Assembly (NCBI RefSeq): GCF_023740735.1
Contig: NZ_JAMRXH010000013.1
Location: forward strand, 1 to 64,000
DNA length: 64,000 bases
Reading direction: 5' to 3'
From: Nocardia sp. CDC159
Lineage (GTDB): Bacteria; Actinomycetota; Actinomycetes; Mycobacteriales; Mycobacteriaceae
Below are positions 40,626 to 49,212 of this stretch, in pieces. Every line of letters begins with the position of its first letter. Within the stretch, counting starts at the first letter, position 1. Both the position numbers and the translations under genes were made by a program. The notes below the pieces were generated by a model. The model was not told where the DNA came from. It made no database searches and saw nothing but the letters and a program-made list of their open reading frames with translations.

Positions 40626-42956
40626 ATGGTCAACGTCGTCGACGGCTTCGGATCGAGCATCCTCGGATATCCGAGGATCGGACCGCACCGGGAACTCAAA
40701 CGCGCACTGGACTCCTATTGGCACGGCGGCATCTCCCGTGAGGAACTGCTGCGGGTCGGCCGGGAGATCCAGGACGACCAGTTCGCCGAGCTGCACGCCG
40801 CGGGCCTGACCCAGGTGCCGGGCAACACCTTCTCCTTCTACGACCACATCCTGGACAACGCGCTGCTGTTCGGCGCGGTCCCCAAGCGGTTCGAGCCGTA
40901 TCGAGAAGGCTTGCACCCGTTGGACTTCTACTTCCTGATGGCGCGCGGCCGCCCGGACCTGCCGCCGCTGGAACTGGTGCGCCTGTTCGGCACCAACTAC
41001 CACTACCGCCAGCCGGAGCTGGACGCGGACACCGAATTCTCCCTGCACCCCGAGGCCCTGCTGGACGAGTTCGACCGCGCCAAGGAGAAGGGCATCGAGC
41101 TGCGGCCGGTCGTGCTGGGCCCGCTGTCGCTGCTGCTGCTGTCCAAGGCCGGACACGTGCCGGGCGAGGACGAGTTCGACCGGCTTTCGTTGCTGGACAA
41201 GCTGCTTCCGGTCTATGAGCAGCTGTTCGAGATCCTCGCCAAGCGCGGCTCGACCTGTGTGCAGTTGGACGAGCCCTGCTTCACCAGCGATCGCACGCCT
41301 GCGGAACTCGCCGCGTTCGAGCGTGCCTACCAACGGCTTTCGACCGCGCCGCTGCGCCCGCGCATTCTGGTCACCGGCCAGTACGGCGATTTCGGTGAGG
41401 CCGTGCGCATTCTGGCCCAGACCGCCGTGGAGGCGATCGGGCTCGACCTGGCAAGCTACCGGGTGCGCCCGGAGGAACTGGCCGAGATCCCGGGCATCAA
41501 GCGCAAGCGCCTGTACGCGGGCGTGATCAGCGGCACCAATGTGTGGCGCGCCGACCGCTACGTCACCCTCACCTACCTCAACGAGCTGGCGAAGGTGTGC
41601 CCGGATCTGGTGGTCTCCACCGGAACCACGCTGCTGCACGTGCCCTACGACCTGCTCGTCGAATACGACATCGAGGGGCCGGTCGCCGATCGGCTCGCCT
41701 TCGCGAAACAGAAGGTGCTCGAGGTGGTTTCGCTGGCCAAGGCGCTCACCGAGGGCTTGGGCGGGTCTGGGGGCGTCGAGACAGCGAAGTGGCGCAAGCG
41801 GCCCAGCGAGGTGCACTTCAAGCAGAAACACGCCGTGCGCCAACGGGTTTACGCGGTTACGCCGGATATGCGCGAGCGCGAGCCGTACGAGGTGCGCCGG
41901 GAGGCGCAGCGGCAGAAGCTGAATCTGCCCGTCGTGCCCGCGACCACGCTCGGCTCCTTCCCGCAGACGCCCTCGGTCCGCCAGGCCCGCCACGACCTGG
42001 GCGAGGGTCGGCTGTCCTACGACGAGTACCGCAAGCGCATCGAGGCCGAGATCGAGTCGACCATCCGGCTGCAGGAGGACATCGGCCTGGACGTGCTGGT
42101 GCACGGCGAGCACGAGCGCAACGACATGGTGCAGTACTTCGCCGAACTGCTCGACGGCTTCGCCACGACGCATTACGGCTGGGTGCAGGTGTACGGCTCG
42201 CGCTGCGTGCGCCCGCCGATCCTCTACGGCGATGTGGCGCGGCCGAAGCCGATGACCGTCGAATGGATCACCTACGCGCAGTCGCTCACCGACAAACCGG
42301 TGAAAGGCATTGTGACCGGCCCGGTTACGATGGTCGCCCGCTCGTTCGTGCGTCAGGATCAGCCGCTGTACGAGACGGCCGACCAGGTGGCGCTGGCCAT
42401 CCGCGACGAGCTGGCCGATCTGGAGAAGGCCGGTGTGTCCATCATCCAGGTCGACGAGCCCGCCGTGCGCGAACTGTTGCCGCTGCGCCCCACCGGTCGC
42501 CGCGAGTACCTGCGCTGGGCGGTCAACGCGTTCCGCCTGGCCACCTCGGGCGTCGAGCCGGAGACCCAGATCCACACCCACATCGCCTATTCCAGCCGCG
42601 CCGAAATCGTCCAGGCCATCGAGGAACTCGACGCCGACGTCACCGCGATCGTCGCCAGCCGCTCCATCGAATGGGTCCTCGAGGCCCTGAAGAAGGACGC
42701 CGACCAGGGCCACGGCCTCTCCCACGGCGTCGGCCCCGGCGTCTACGAAAGCCGCTCGGCCCGCATCCCCGACATCGACGAACTCGACGCGGCCCTCACC
42801 GCCGCCGCCGAGGCCGTCACCCCGGAACGCCTGTGGGCCAACCCCGACGGCGGCCTCAAGACCCGCCACTACTGGCAGTTGGAGCCCTCGCTGCGGAATA
42901 TGGTCGCCGCCGCCCGCCGCGTGCGGCGACGGGCGGAGGGGTCCACGACCGAATAG
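40626..42956 (+). CDS. MetE-like protein (cobalamin-independent methionine synthase homologue) lacking the zinc site
   Basis: 776 aa, full length for MetE with both barrels: N-terminal GYPRIGPHRELKRAL and C-terminal TTLGSFPQT, VHGEHERNDMV, VDEPAV. True MetE transfers a methyl group from methyl-tetrahydrofolate to homocysteine held by zinc (E. coli His641, Cys643, Glu665, Cys726). Here the aligned residues are His652, Ala654 (HTHIAYS), Val676 (AIVASRS) and Gly742 (NPDGGLKTR), so three of four ligands are gone. The folate-stacking Trp of TGPVT-x3-W is Arg572. The frame is intact with no stop. It cannot work by the known zinc mechanism and may be a diverged enzyme. GGAAGGAG precedes ATG 40626. 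It stands alone after fadB2. Confidence 0.9.
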   Translation: MVNVVDGFGSSILGYPRIGPHRELKRALDSYWHGGISREELLRVGREIQDDQFAELHAAGLTQVPGNTFSFYDHILDNALLFGAVPKRFEPYREGLHPLDFYFLMARGRPDLPPLELVRLFGTNYHYRQPELDADTEFSLHPEALLDEFDRAKEKGIELRPVVLGPLSLLLLSKAGHVPGEDEFDRLSLLDKLLPVYEQLFEILAKRGSTCVQLDEPCFTSDRTPAELAAFERAYQRLSTAPLRPRILVTGQYGDFGEAVRILAQTAVEAIGLDLASYRVRPEELAEIPGIKRKRLYAGVISGTNVWRADRYVTLTYLNELAKVCPDLVVSTGTTLLHVPYDLLVEYDIEGPVADRLAFAKQKVLEVVSLAKALTEGLGGSGGVETAKWRKRPSEVHFKQKHAVRQRVYAVTPDMREREPYEVRREAQRQKLNLPVVPATTLGSFPQTPSVRQARHDLGEGRLSYDEYRKRIEAEIESTIRLQEDIGLDVLVHGEHERNDMVQYFAELLDGFATTHYGWVQVYGSRCVRPPILYGDVARPKPMTVEWITYAQSLTDKPVKGIVTGPVTMVARSFVRQDQPLYETADQVALAIRDELADLEKAGVSIIQVDEPAVRELLPLRPTGRREYLRWAVNAFRLATSGVEPETQIHTHIAYSSRAEIVQAIEELDADVTAIVASRSIEWVLEALKKDADQGHGLSHGVGPGVYESRSARIPDIDELDAALTAAAEAVTPERLWANPDGGLKTRHYWQLEPSLRNMVAAARRVRRRAEGSTTE

Positions 42957-42992
42957 GCATTGCGGCACGTCTCCCTGTGCTACATGTAGGGC

Positions 42993-43214
42993 ATGTCCGG
43001 GAGGCGTACGAATGTCTACGCCGATGCCGCCCATCTCGAGCTGATCAGAGCGGCGGCACGGCGGCGCGGTGTGCCTGCGGCCGAGATCATTCGGGAGGGG
43101 ATTCACCTGGCGGCGTTGAGCTATCGAGTGTGGGACGAACGCCTCGACTGGCCGACCTTCGCCGGTGGTGGCGCGCCTGCCGATTCGGCCGCCGTCAGTG
43201 ACGCTTTCGGCTGA
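42993..43214 (+). CDS. Ribbon-helix-helix antitoxin-like protein (orphan)
   Basis: 73 aa. TNVYADAAHLELIRAAARRRGVPAAEIIREGIHLAAL fits a CopG/VapB-type ribbon-helix-helix DNA-binding domain, followed by a short toxin-binding-like tail with Trp residues. VapB genes normally precede a PIN-domain vapC gene; here the next gene (43239) is a secreted propeller protein and no PIN sequence is seen. It is either an orphan antitoxin or a small regulator. Confidence 0.65.
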   Translation: MSGRRTNVYADAAHLELIRAAARRRGVPAAEIIREGIHLAALSYRVWDERLDWPTFAGGGAPADSAAVSDAFG

Positions 43215-43238
43215 ACCACTCATGAGCGGGAGGGCGGC

Positions 43239-44150
43239 GTGCCGAGTATCGGAAAGCGCGGCATCGGAGTCTGCGCGGGGTTGTTGGGGCTGGTGGTCGC
43301 CGCCGTTGAACCGGCTGTGGCGCGGGCGGATTCGCCTCCGTGTCCGGCGGCGGTGTCCACGCTGTTGCCTGCGGGGACTCCGCTGCTCGATTACGCGGAG
43401 AATCTGACCTACGATCAGCACGGCAATCTTTGGGTGGCTCGTCTTGTCCGCAATCAGGTGCAGCGGTACGACAGCGGCGGGCGGCTCACGGGGACGGTGG
43501 CCGTCGAATCGCCCGGGGCGGTGCGGTTGGGGCCGGACGGTTTGCTGTACGTGGTGTACGGGGATTCGCTGACGAGTCGATTGCCCGGGGCGCGTGGGGG
43601 TGGGGTGGTTCGTTTCGATCCCGATGCCGCCGCGCCGGTGCCGGAGGAATTCGTCTCCGGGCTCGGCATGCCCAATGGCGCGGCCTTCGACAGCGCGGGG
43701 AATCTGTATGTCGCCGATACCGCGAACGGAGTCATCCGAATTCGCCGCGAGGGCACTCCGGATTCGAACTGGAACGCCCACGCCGCGATACCCGGCGCCA
43801 ACGGCATAGTCGTCGCGGGCGATTCCATCTATGTGACGGAGTACTCCAGTCTCGACGGCCGCGTGGTCCGCATTCCGATCTCCGATCCCGCCAGGAAGCA
43901 GACGGCGGCTAATGTGACCATGGGAGCCAGCGGATTGTCGGCGCTGCCCGACGATCTCGCGGTCGGCCCGGATGGAAAACTCTACGACGCGACCACCACC
44001 GGCGACCTCGTTCGGATCGATCCGGCCCAGCACACCACCTGCACGGTGTATTCGGGCGCCGATCCATTGACCGCGGTGGCGCTCGCCCCCGATGGCTCGC
44101 TGTCGGTTTCCACCATCGGCGGCGCGGTGCTGCGGATGATTCCGGGCTGA
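43239..44150 (+). CDS. Secreted beta-propeller (SMP-30/NHL-like) protein
   Basis: 303 aa from GTG 43239. A signal peptide (to about ARA, residue 30) is followed by repeating propeller blades: YDQHGNLWVARL, LGPDGLLYVVYG, FDSAGNLYVADT, VGPDGKLYDATT, LAPDGSLSVST. These blades occur in SMP-30/gluconolactonase-like and ScyD/ScyE proteins. No clear metal triad is visible, so enzymatic activity is not claimed. Probably exported. Confidence 0.75.
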   Translation: MPSIGKRGIGVCAGLLGLVVAAVEPAVARADSPPCPAAVSTLLPAGTPLLDYAENLTYDQHGNLWVARLVRNQVQRYDSGGRLTGTVAVESPGAVRLGPDGLLYVVYGDSLTSRLPGARGGGVVRFDPDAAAPVPEEFVSGLGMPNGAAFDSAGNLYVADTANGVIRIRREGTPDSNWNAHAAIPGANGIVVAGDSIYVTEYSSLDGRVVRIPISDPARKQTAANVTMGASGLSALPDDLAVGPDGKLYDATTTGDLVRIDPAQHTTCTVYSGADPLTAVALAPDGSLSVSTIGGAVLRMIPG

Positions 44151-44365
44151 TCGGTTGGATAGCCTGTCTGCGACCGATTTTCGACAGGAGTTGTGGATGG
44201 GAATGTTCGAGACAGGTGGACGCCGTACAGGAGGCGGCGCGTAAGGCGCTGCGCGAGCAGTAGTTCGCGGCGGCGTTCCGGCGCTGCCTGCGCGGATTTT
44301 CGTGCCTTTACGTCTAGCATCGGCTAACGAATCGTTACTTCTCTTCGGTGTGGAAGGGATGGTCG
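44151..44365. other. Intergenic region, possible gene remnant
   Basis: A 215-base gap. A short frame near 44197-44263 reads VDAVQEAARKALREQ and stop, which looks like the end of a helical protein out of frame with the nearest ATG (44197). It may be debris of a small gene; no function can be given. The rest contains the promoter of the next gene. Confidence 0.25.
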
Positions 44366-45280
44366 ATGCGGTCGCTGGCGGTGTTGGTTGTCACGCTCTG
44401 TTGTTGCACGGTAGTGGCGTTCGGCGAGGCGACGGCCGATCCGCTCGAGGCGATCGAACGGCCCGTGGACGGAAGTCTCTCACCACCCGGGGCTAATGAC
44501 TGGCAATGCGCACCGCGGGCGGCGCATCCGGAACCGGTCGTACTCGTGCACGGCACCTGGGGAAATCAGAATGCGTGGGATGTGCTGGCCCCGGAACTCC
44601 GCACCTCGGGATATTGCGTCTTCTCGCTGAACTACGGCCGCGACACCTCCAGCATCTGGGGTGCCCGCCCGGGCGTCTACGGCACCGCCGATATTCGCGC
44701 CTCGGCTCGCGAACTCGCCGCCTTCGTCGAAAAGGTTCGCGCCGCGACGAATTCCCCCCGGGTCGACATCGTGGCTCATTCGCAGGGCGGGGTGGTCGCC
44801 CGGCAGTATCTGCGATTCGAGGGCGGCGCGAATCCGTCCGACCCACAACGCAACAAGGTGCACAAGGTGGTGATGATGGCCCCCACCAACCACGGCACGA
44901 CCGCATTGGATTGGGGCCACCTGCTCCACCTCGGCAGTTCCGACGGGCCGGGCGATCGGATGGTCGGTGCGGTACTCGGCACCGCCGCCGCCCAACAGGT
45001 GATCGGCAGCGATTTTCTGCACCGACTCAATGCGGCCGGTGACACCGAGCCCGGCGTGCAATATACAGTTATCGCAACACGCGTCGACGAAGTCACGACC
45101 CCGCCGGAATCCGCATTCCTGCGCCCAGGTCCGGGCGCGACCGTGGAAAACCTGTGGGTGCAATCGTTCTGTCCGGCCGACAATACCGATCACGGGCGAC
45201 TACCCGAGTCGCCCACCGTAATTCGCCTGGTGAAACACGCCCTCGATCCCTCGTATCAGGAGCTGTCTTGCGCCGCATGA
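44366..45280 (+). CDS. Secreted lipase/esterase (alpha/beta hydrolase)
   Basis: 304 aa from ATG 44366, which has GGAAGGG 7 bases upstream (ATG 44348 is in frame but lacks this). Signal peptide with a CCC run in its hydrophobic core (residues 11-14). Oxyanion VHGTWG (61-66), nucleophile Ser139 in AHSQGG, and TNHGT typical of class 2 lipases (LipA/EstA of Bacillus and Streptomyces). The His is in DNTDHGRL. It overlaps a small downstream frame by ATGA. Confidence 0.85.
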   Translation: MRSLAVLVVTLCCCTVVAFGEATADPLEAIERPVDGSLSPPGANDWQCAPRAAHPEPVVLVHGTWGNQNAWDVLAPELRTSGYCVFSLNYGRDTSSIWGARPGVYGTADIRASARELAAFVEKVRAATNSPRVDIVAHSQGGVVARQYLRFEGGANPSDPQRNKVHKVVMMAPTNHGTTALDWGHLLHLGSSDGPGDRMVGAVLGTAAAQQVIGSDFLHRLNAAGDTEPGVQYTVIATRVDEVTTPPESAFLRPGPGATVENLWVQSFCPADNTDHGRLPESPTVIRLVKHALDPSYQELSCAA

Positions 45281-45540
45281 GCTCGAATTCGTTCGATCGC
45301 CACACCGCGCCCACCCCGCGGCCCTGCCTTTTCCCGATGGTGCCGTTGCTGTGCCTGGTCCCCGTGGCCTGGTTGAGTGCGAGCTGGTCCTTCCGCCGGA
45401 TCGCTCGGATGTTCCGGCGGCCGGTTTCGCGGCCAACGGGAAAACGGTTCTCGGGCCGCCCGAACATTCGGATGATCGGCGCGGCGATGGAGCGGCCGGT
45501 AGCGCGTCCTCGCCGTCGCACCGTCGTCCACTCGATGTAG
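45277..45540 (+). CDS. Small arginine-rich protein, doubtful
   Basis: 87 aa. ATG 45277 overlaps the stop of the lipase gene (ATGA), which suggests coupling. One hydrophobic stretch (MVPLLCLVPVAWLSASW) is followed by an Arg-rich tail (RRIARMFRRPVSRPTGKR). No known domain. The arginine content is also what a shadow frame in GC-rich DNA gives, so it may not be a gene. Confidence 0.3.
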   Translation: MSSNSFDRHTAPTPRPCLFPMVPLLCLVPVAWLSASWSFRRIARMFRRPVSRPTGKRFSGRPNIRMIGAAMERPVARPRRRTVVHSM

Positions 45541-45562
45541 CCCCCGCGCGAAGGAGTGCGAC

Positions 45563-46240
45563 ATGCGTGTACGCAGCCGGTTGTGTCCGATGGTGCTGGG
45601 TGTGCTGACGACGGTGGTCGTGGTGAATGCGGTACCGTCACCTCCCAGCGCAGCCGCGCCGATCACCGAGCAACCGAACGAGTCGTCGATCCTGGACGCC
45701 ATTCGCGACACCGTCACCGCTCTCGTGCCGATCGATGGTGAGGTCCGGAACGAACTGATCGCCGATGCCCGCCACGCCCCGCTGCCTCCTGGCCTCGCGC
45801 CCGACTGGGACGAGACCGCGGCATATCGGCTGCCCGCCGGACGATCCGCGACGATCACACCCCTGACCGACGCGGACGGCGCGATCGCAATCCTGTTCGA
45901 CGCCGACGGCGCGATCGCCCATCACATCGAAACGAGCGCGACCTCCGCGCCGGACGCCACCACCTCCCTCACGACCAGTATCGATAGGCGTTCCCCCGCA
46001 ACGCATCACGTCACCGCCGACGATTTGCGCGCCGCCACCCGCGACATCCTGCTCAAAAAGGTCTTCCTCGGACCGGGCTGCTGGGCCGCCGCCGCCACCG
46101 CGATCCTGGCAACCCTCCTGGTGATCGCCCTGATCCCCCTCAATCTGATCCCCTTCTTCGGCAACATCCTGTACTCGATCCTCGCCGCGGCCCTGCTGAT
46201 GACCTGGATTCCCGTGATCCCCGCCTGCCTGGGCCTGTGA
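45563..46240 (+). CDS. Hypothetical secreted protein with hydrophobic C-terminus
   Basis: 225 aa. A signal peptide (to about residue 32) is followed by a polar middle with a DADGAIA repeat (103-109 and 113-119), then a strongly hydrophobic C-terminal block (about 172-221) of two membrane helices, bounded by Cys173 and Cys222. AAGGAG precedes ATG 45563. Not recognised. It sits between a secreted lipase and a BtrH-like protein. It could be an anchored envelope protein; a modified peptide precursor is a more speculative idea. Confidence 0.65.
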   Translation: MRVRSRLCPMVLGVLTTVVVVNAVPSPPSAAAPITEQPNESSILDAIRDTVTALVPIDGEVRNELIADARHAPLPPGLAPDWDETAAYRLPAGRSATITPLTDADGAIAILFDADGAIAHHIETSATSAPDATTSLTTSIDRRSPATHHVTADDLRAATRDILLKKVFLGPGCWAAAATAILATLLVIALIPLNLIPFFGNILYSILAAALLMTWIPVIPACLGL

Positions 46241-46316
46241 CCCTGCGGCAGTGGACTTTCCCGCCACGGGCGAGTCCACCATGATCGGGAGCAGAGCCGA
46301 TCCGGGAAGGCGCGAC

Positions 46317-47312
46317 ATGACCACGGTATTGACCATCGATGCCCGCGGCACCCAGCACTGCGAGACCACAGCCGTGGGAGTTCTGCTGCGCCACCAGGGC
46401 GTCGACCTGTCCGAGCCCATGCTCTTCGGTCTCGCCTCCGGCCTGTCCTTCGTCTACTGGGACAGCAAGAATCTCGGCTTCCCCTTCCTCGGCGGACGAG
46501 TCAAGCCCTTCGAACTCACCCGAAATCTGGCCACCACCCTCGGCCTGGAACTGCTGGTCCAGGAGACCTCCTCTCCCCGAAAGGCTTGGGAGAACGTGGC
46601 AACCCGCATCGATGCCGGTACCCCCGTCGGCCTCCAGCTGGACAGCTACCACCTGGACTATTTCGGCTCGAAGGTGCACTTCGGCGGTCATGTGGTCGCC
46701 ATGTACGGCTACGACGACCACAACGCCTACCTGGTCGACACCGACCAGCAGGGCGGCGCGGTGACCACCAGCCTGACCAGCCTCGCCGAGGCCAGGGCCG
46801 CCCGCGGCCCCATGACCGCCAGACACCGCTCCTTCACCCTCACCGCCCCGAAGCATCGGCCCGCCCCACCGAGTCGCATCATCCCCGCCATCACCGCCTG
46901 CGCCCACGCCTTCCTGAACCCACCCATCGCCAACCTCGGCTACCGAGGCATCGAGAAGGCGAGCAAACTCATCACCACCTGGCTCGACCGCACCGACAAC
47001 CCACAGCGCGACCTCCCCCAGGCCGCCCTCCTGATGGAGCGAGCCGGAACCGGCGGCGCCCTGTTCCGCAACTTCTACCGCGACTTCCTCGCCGAATGCC
47101 TTGGGACGCTGGACAACCCGCACCTGCGCACCGGCCACCGGCGCTACGCCGAGGCGGCCGCCCTGTGGACCGAAGTCGCGGCCCTGATCACCCGAGCCGG
47201 TGAATCGAGCAGTGCCCAACACCTCGGACAGGCCGGGGCCATCCTCGGCGATCTCTCCCGCGTGGAACGCGAGGCCATGCAGGCCCTGATGTCGGTTGCC
47301 AGTCCTGAGTAG
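46317..47312 (+). CDS. BtrH_N / DUF4872-domain protein (papain-like fold)
   Basis: 331 aa from ATG 46317 with GGGAAGG upstream (ATG 46281 is an alternative). The N-terminal half matches the BtrH N-terminal domain: Cys15 in GTQHCETTAVGVLLRHQG, His125 in GGHVVAMYGYDD and Asp141 make a probable Cys-His-Asp triad. The C-terminal half is DUF4872-like and helical. BtrH itself moves an acyl side chain from carrier protein to an aminoglycoside in butirosin synthesis. No carrier protein or antibiotic genes are nearby, so the role here is open. Confidence 0.75.
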   Translation: MTTVLTIDARGTQHCETTAVGVLLRHQGVDLSEPMLFGLASGLSFVYWDSKNLGFPFLGGRVKPFELTRNLATTLGLELLVQETSSPRKAWENVATRIDAGTPVGLQLDSYHLDYFGSKVHFGGHVVAMYGYDDHNAYLVDTDQQGGAVTTSLTSLAEARAARGPMTARHRSFTLTAPKHRPAPPSRIIPAITACAHAFLNPPIANLGYRGIEKASKLITTWLDRTDNPQRDLPQAALLMERAGTGGALFRNFYRDFLAECLGTLDNPHLRTGHRRYAEAAALWTEVAALITRAGESSSAQHLGQAGAILGDLSRVEREAMQALMSVASPE

Positions 47313-47388
47313 GTGTGAGTGTCACCCTCCGGCTACCGCGCCGTCCTCGTCACCGTCGCCGCATAGGCACACCGATCCGGTGGCTTAC

Positions 47389-47402
47389 GCACTTCGAAGT
47401 GC
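47389..47402. promoter_or_regulatory. Perfect palindrome upstream of the quinone-reductase-like gene
   Basis: GCACTTCGAAGTGC, 14 bases, lies 74 bases before ATG 47476. Its sharp symmetry and place fit an operator, but no regulator gene is next to it. Confidence 0.5.
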
Positions 47403-47475
47403 CTTCTTCCCGTTGGAGAGTTACCCAACAAACATGGAGCAGGTCAACCACAGAATCCATGTGAAGAAGTGAGCC

Positions 47476-48393
47476 ATGAGTACGTCAACCTTCCGAGCCG
47501 CCGTCGTCCGCACCCCCAATGGGCCCGACTCGATCGAGATCATCGATGTTCCCGTCGCCGAGCCCGGCCCCGGCGAGGTTCTGGTCGCGGTCGCCGCCGC
47601 ACCGGTCAACCCCACCGACCTCGGAGTGGTGGGGGGCTTGTTCCATGGCATGGGCATGATCGATCAGCCCGAACACACGGGCCTGGGCTGGGACTTCGCC
47701 GGCATCGTGCACGCCGCCGGTCCCGGAGTCGACCTGGCTGTCGGCACCCGGGTCGCCGGCGTCGTCGTCGGTTTCGACCGCGACTTCGGTACCTACGCCG
47801 AACGGCTCATCGTGCCCGCCGCCGAAATCGCCGTGGTACCCGACGAACTCGACCTGGTCGCGGCATCGACGGTGCCGCTCAACGGACTGAGTGCGGCGCA
47901 GATTGTCGACATGCTCGGCGACGCGCCCGCCGACGGCAACCGGCTGCTGGTGACCGGCGCGGCCGGGGCGATCGGGTCGAACGTGGCCGCGCTCGCACCC
48001 GATCGCGGCTGGCGGGTAACCGGTTTGGCCCGAGCCACGGACGAGGCATTCGTGCGCGGTCTCGGCGCCGACTTCGCCACGCACGCCGAGCCGGGCTGGG
48101 ACGCGGTCGTCGATACCACGCCGCAGCAGGTGTGGGGCCTGACCTTGGTCCGCGACGGCGGCGCCTTCGTCGGTGTCCGACCCAACCTGGTGCCCGCGGC
48201 CGAGCGCGGGATCACGGTGAACGCATTGATGATGCACTCCGACAGTTCGCGATTGGGGGAGTTGCTGGCCCGTGCGGCGTCCGGCCGATTGCCGACCCGA
48301 GTGCACGCGGTCGTGCCGTTGGCCCAGGCAGCCGACGCCCACCGGGCCGTGGCCGAGGGCGGGATACGTGGCCGTTACGTGCTCGAGCCCTGA
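47476..48393 (+). CDS. Zinc-free MDR-family NAD(P)H oxidoreductase (quinone-reductase-like)
   Basis: 305 aa. GroES-like N-terminal domain (AAVVRTPNGPDSIEIIDVPVAEPGPGEVLV, VNPTDLGV) and Rossmann domain with VTGAAGAIGSNVAAL. It lacks the catalytic zinc ligands of alcohol dehydrogenases, as quinone oxidoreductases do. It reduces a carbonyl or quinone with NADPH. The PPOX gene follows 39 bases later, so the two may form an operon. Confidence 0.87.
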   Translation: MSTSTFRAAVVRTPNGPDSIEIIDVPVAEPGPGEVLVAVAAAPVNPTDLGVVGGLFHGMGMIDQPEHTGLGWDFAGIVHAAGPGVDLAVGTRVAGVVVGFDRDFGTYAERLIVPAAEIAVVPDELDLVAASTVPLNGLSAAQIVDMLGDAPADGNRLLVTGAAGAIGSNVAALAPDRGWRVTGLARATDEAFVRGLGADFATHAEPGWDAVVDTTPQQVWGLTLVRDGGAFVGVRPNLVPAAERGITVNALMMHSDSSRLGELLARAASGRLPTRVHAVVPLAQAADAHRAVAEGGIRGRYVLEP

Positions 48394-48432
48394 CCAACTG
48401 GCCGAAACAGAATTCACCGAGGAGTGACCGAC

Positions 48433-48831
48433 ATGACCTTCACAATCAACGAACAGAAGTTCCTCGCGGAGGCCGGAATCGGTCGGCTGGCCACGGTGTC
48501 GCCCGACGGCGTCGTGCAGAACAACCCGACCAGCTATCGGGTCAACGCCGACGGCACGATCGACATCGGGGGCATACGGATGCGTGCCAGCCGAAAGTAC
48601 CGCAATGTCGAGACGGGCAGCCGGGTGTCGTTCGTCATCGACCAACAGGTTTCGTTGGAACCGTACGTGATTCGCGGCATCGAGGTGCGCGGCACGGCCG
48701 AGGCGCTCGACGACGAGGAGCCGCCGTTCCCACCCCAGGAACGTGCCGTTATCCGAATTCACCCCGAACGGATCATCTCCTGGGGCATCGATGGCGGGCC
48801 CTTCGAATTCACCGGTCGCGACGCCGAGTAG
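48433..48831 (+). CDS. PPOX-class (probably F420-dependent) split-barrel oxidoreductase
   Basis: 132 aa from ATG 48433, with AGGAG about 10 bases upstream (GTG 48424 is less likely). Flavin/F420-binding split barrel: FLAEAGIGRLATVSPDGVVQNNPTSYR, RASRKYRNVETGSRVSFVIDQ, RGIEVRGTAEAL, IRIHPERIISWGID. This is the pattern of Rv1155-like F420 enzymes. Same strand as the MDR reductase gene before it. Substrate unknown. Confidence 0.87.
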   Translation: MTFTINEQKFLAEAGIGRLATVSPDGVVQNNPTSYRVNADGTIDIGGIRMRASRKYRNVETGSRVSFVIDQQVSLEPYVIRGIEVRGTAEALDDEEPPFPPQERAVIRIHPERIISWGIDGGPFEFTGRDAE

Positions 48832-48965
48832 CCGGCCGTTCGCCGTCCGCCGAGACACATACCGCCGGCCGCCGAAACCTCGGCCAACGATCTTGGGGGC
48901 GTGCCCGCGGTGAACGGCGTGACTACCGTTCCGGGTGGCCCCGTCCACTACAGAGGAGTTACACG

Positions 48966-49202
48966 ATGACCCGTGCCGCACTGAACGTCCTTGCCGCCGT
49001 ATCGATTGCGTTGTTGGCTGGGGCGGGGGCGGCGAATGCGGTATCCGGCGGAATTCCGTTGGAGCCCGCGTCGAACAGTCAGGTGACACCCGTTGGCGCG
49101 CAGGGTGATCCGATCGGCGTTGCGCCCGGCTCGAGCAGCCCCCAGGCATTGGCCTGCCTGCTGCAGTCGATCTCCAGCGGTGCCAAGTACTGCTTGAGCT
49201 GA
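48966..49202 (+). CDS. Small secreted protein
   Basis: 78 aa. A clean signal peptide (hydrophobic 8-22, cleavage near ANA) is followed by about 54 residues of Pro/Ser/Gly-rich sequence with two cysteines near the end (ALACLLQSISSGAKYCLS), which may form a disulfide. GAGGAG precedes ATG 48966. Short secreted proteins of this type are common in Nocardia and usually unnamed. Confidence 0.7.
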   Translation: MTRAALNVLAAVSIALLAGAGAANAVSGGIPLEPASNSQVTPVGAQGDPIGVAPGSSSPQALACLLQSISSGAKYCLS

Positions 49203-49212
49203 TCTTCCTCGG

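Noticed and set aside
43215..43238. A vapC toxin gene partnered with the ribbon-helix-helix protein
   Set aside because: Only 24 bases separate it from the next gene, and no PIN-domain motif is seen in any frame nearby.
40500..44033. A 1177-codon open frame on the minus strand opposite the MetE homologue
   Set aside because: It is the complement of well-conserved plus-strand genes, rich in His, Arg, Gln and Gly, and shows no domain. Such frames are common in GC-rich DNA.
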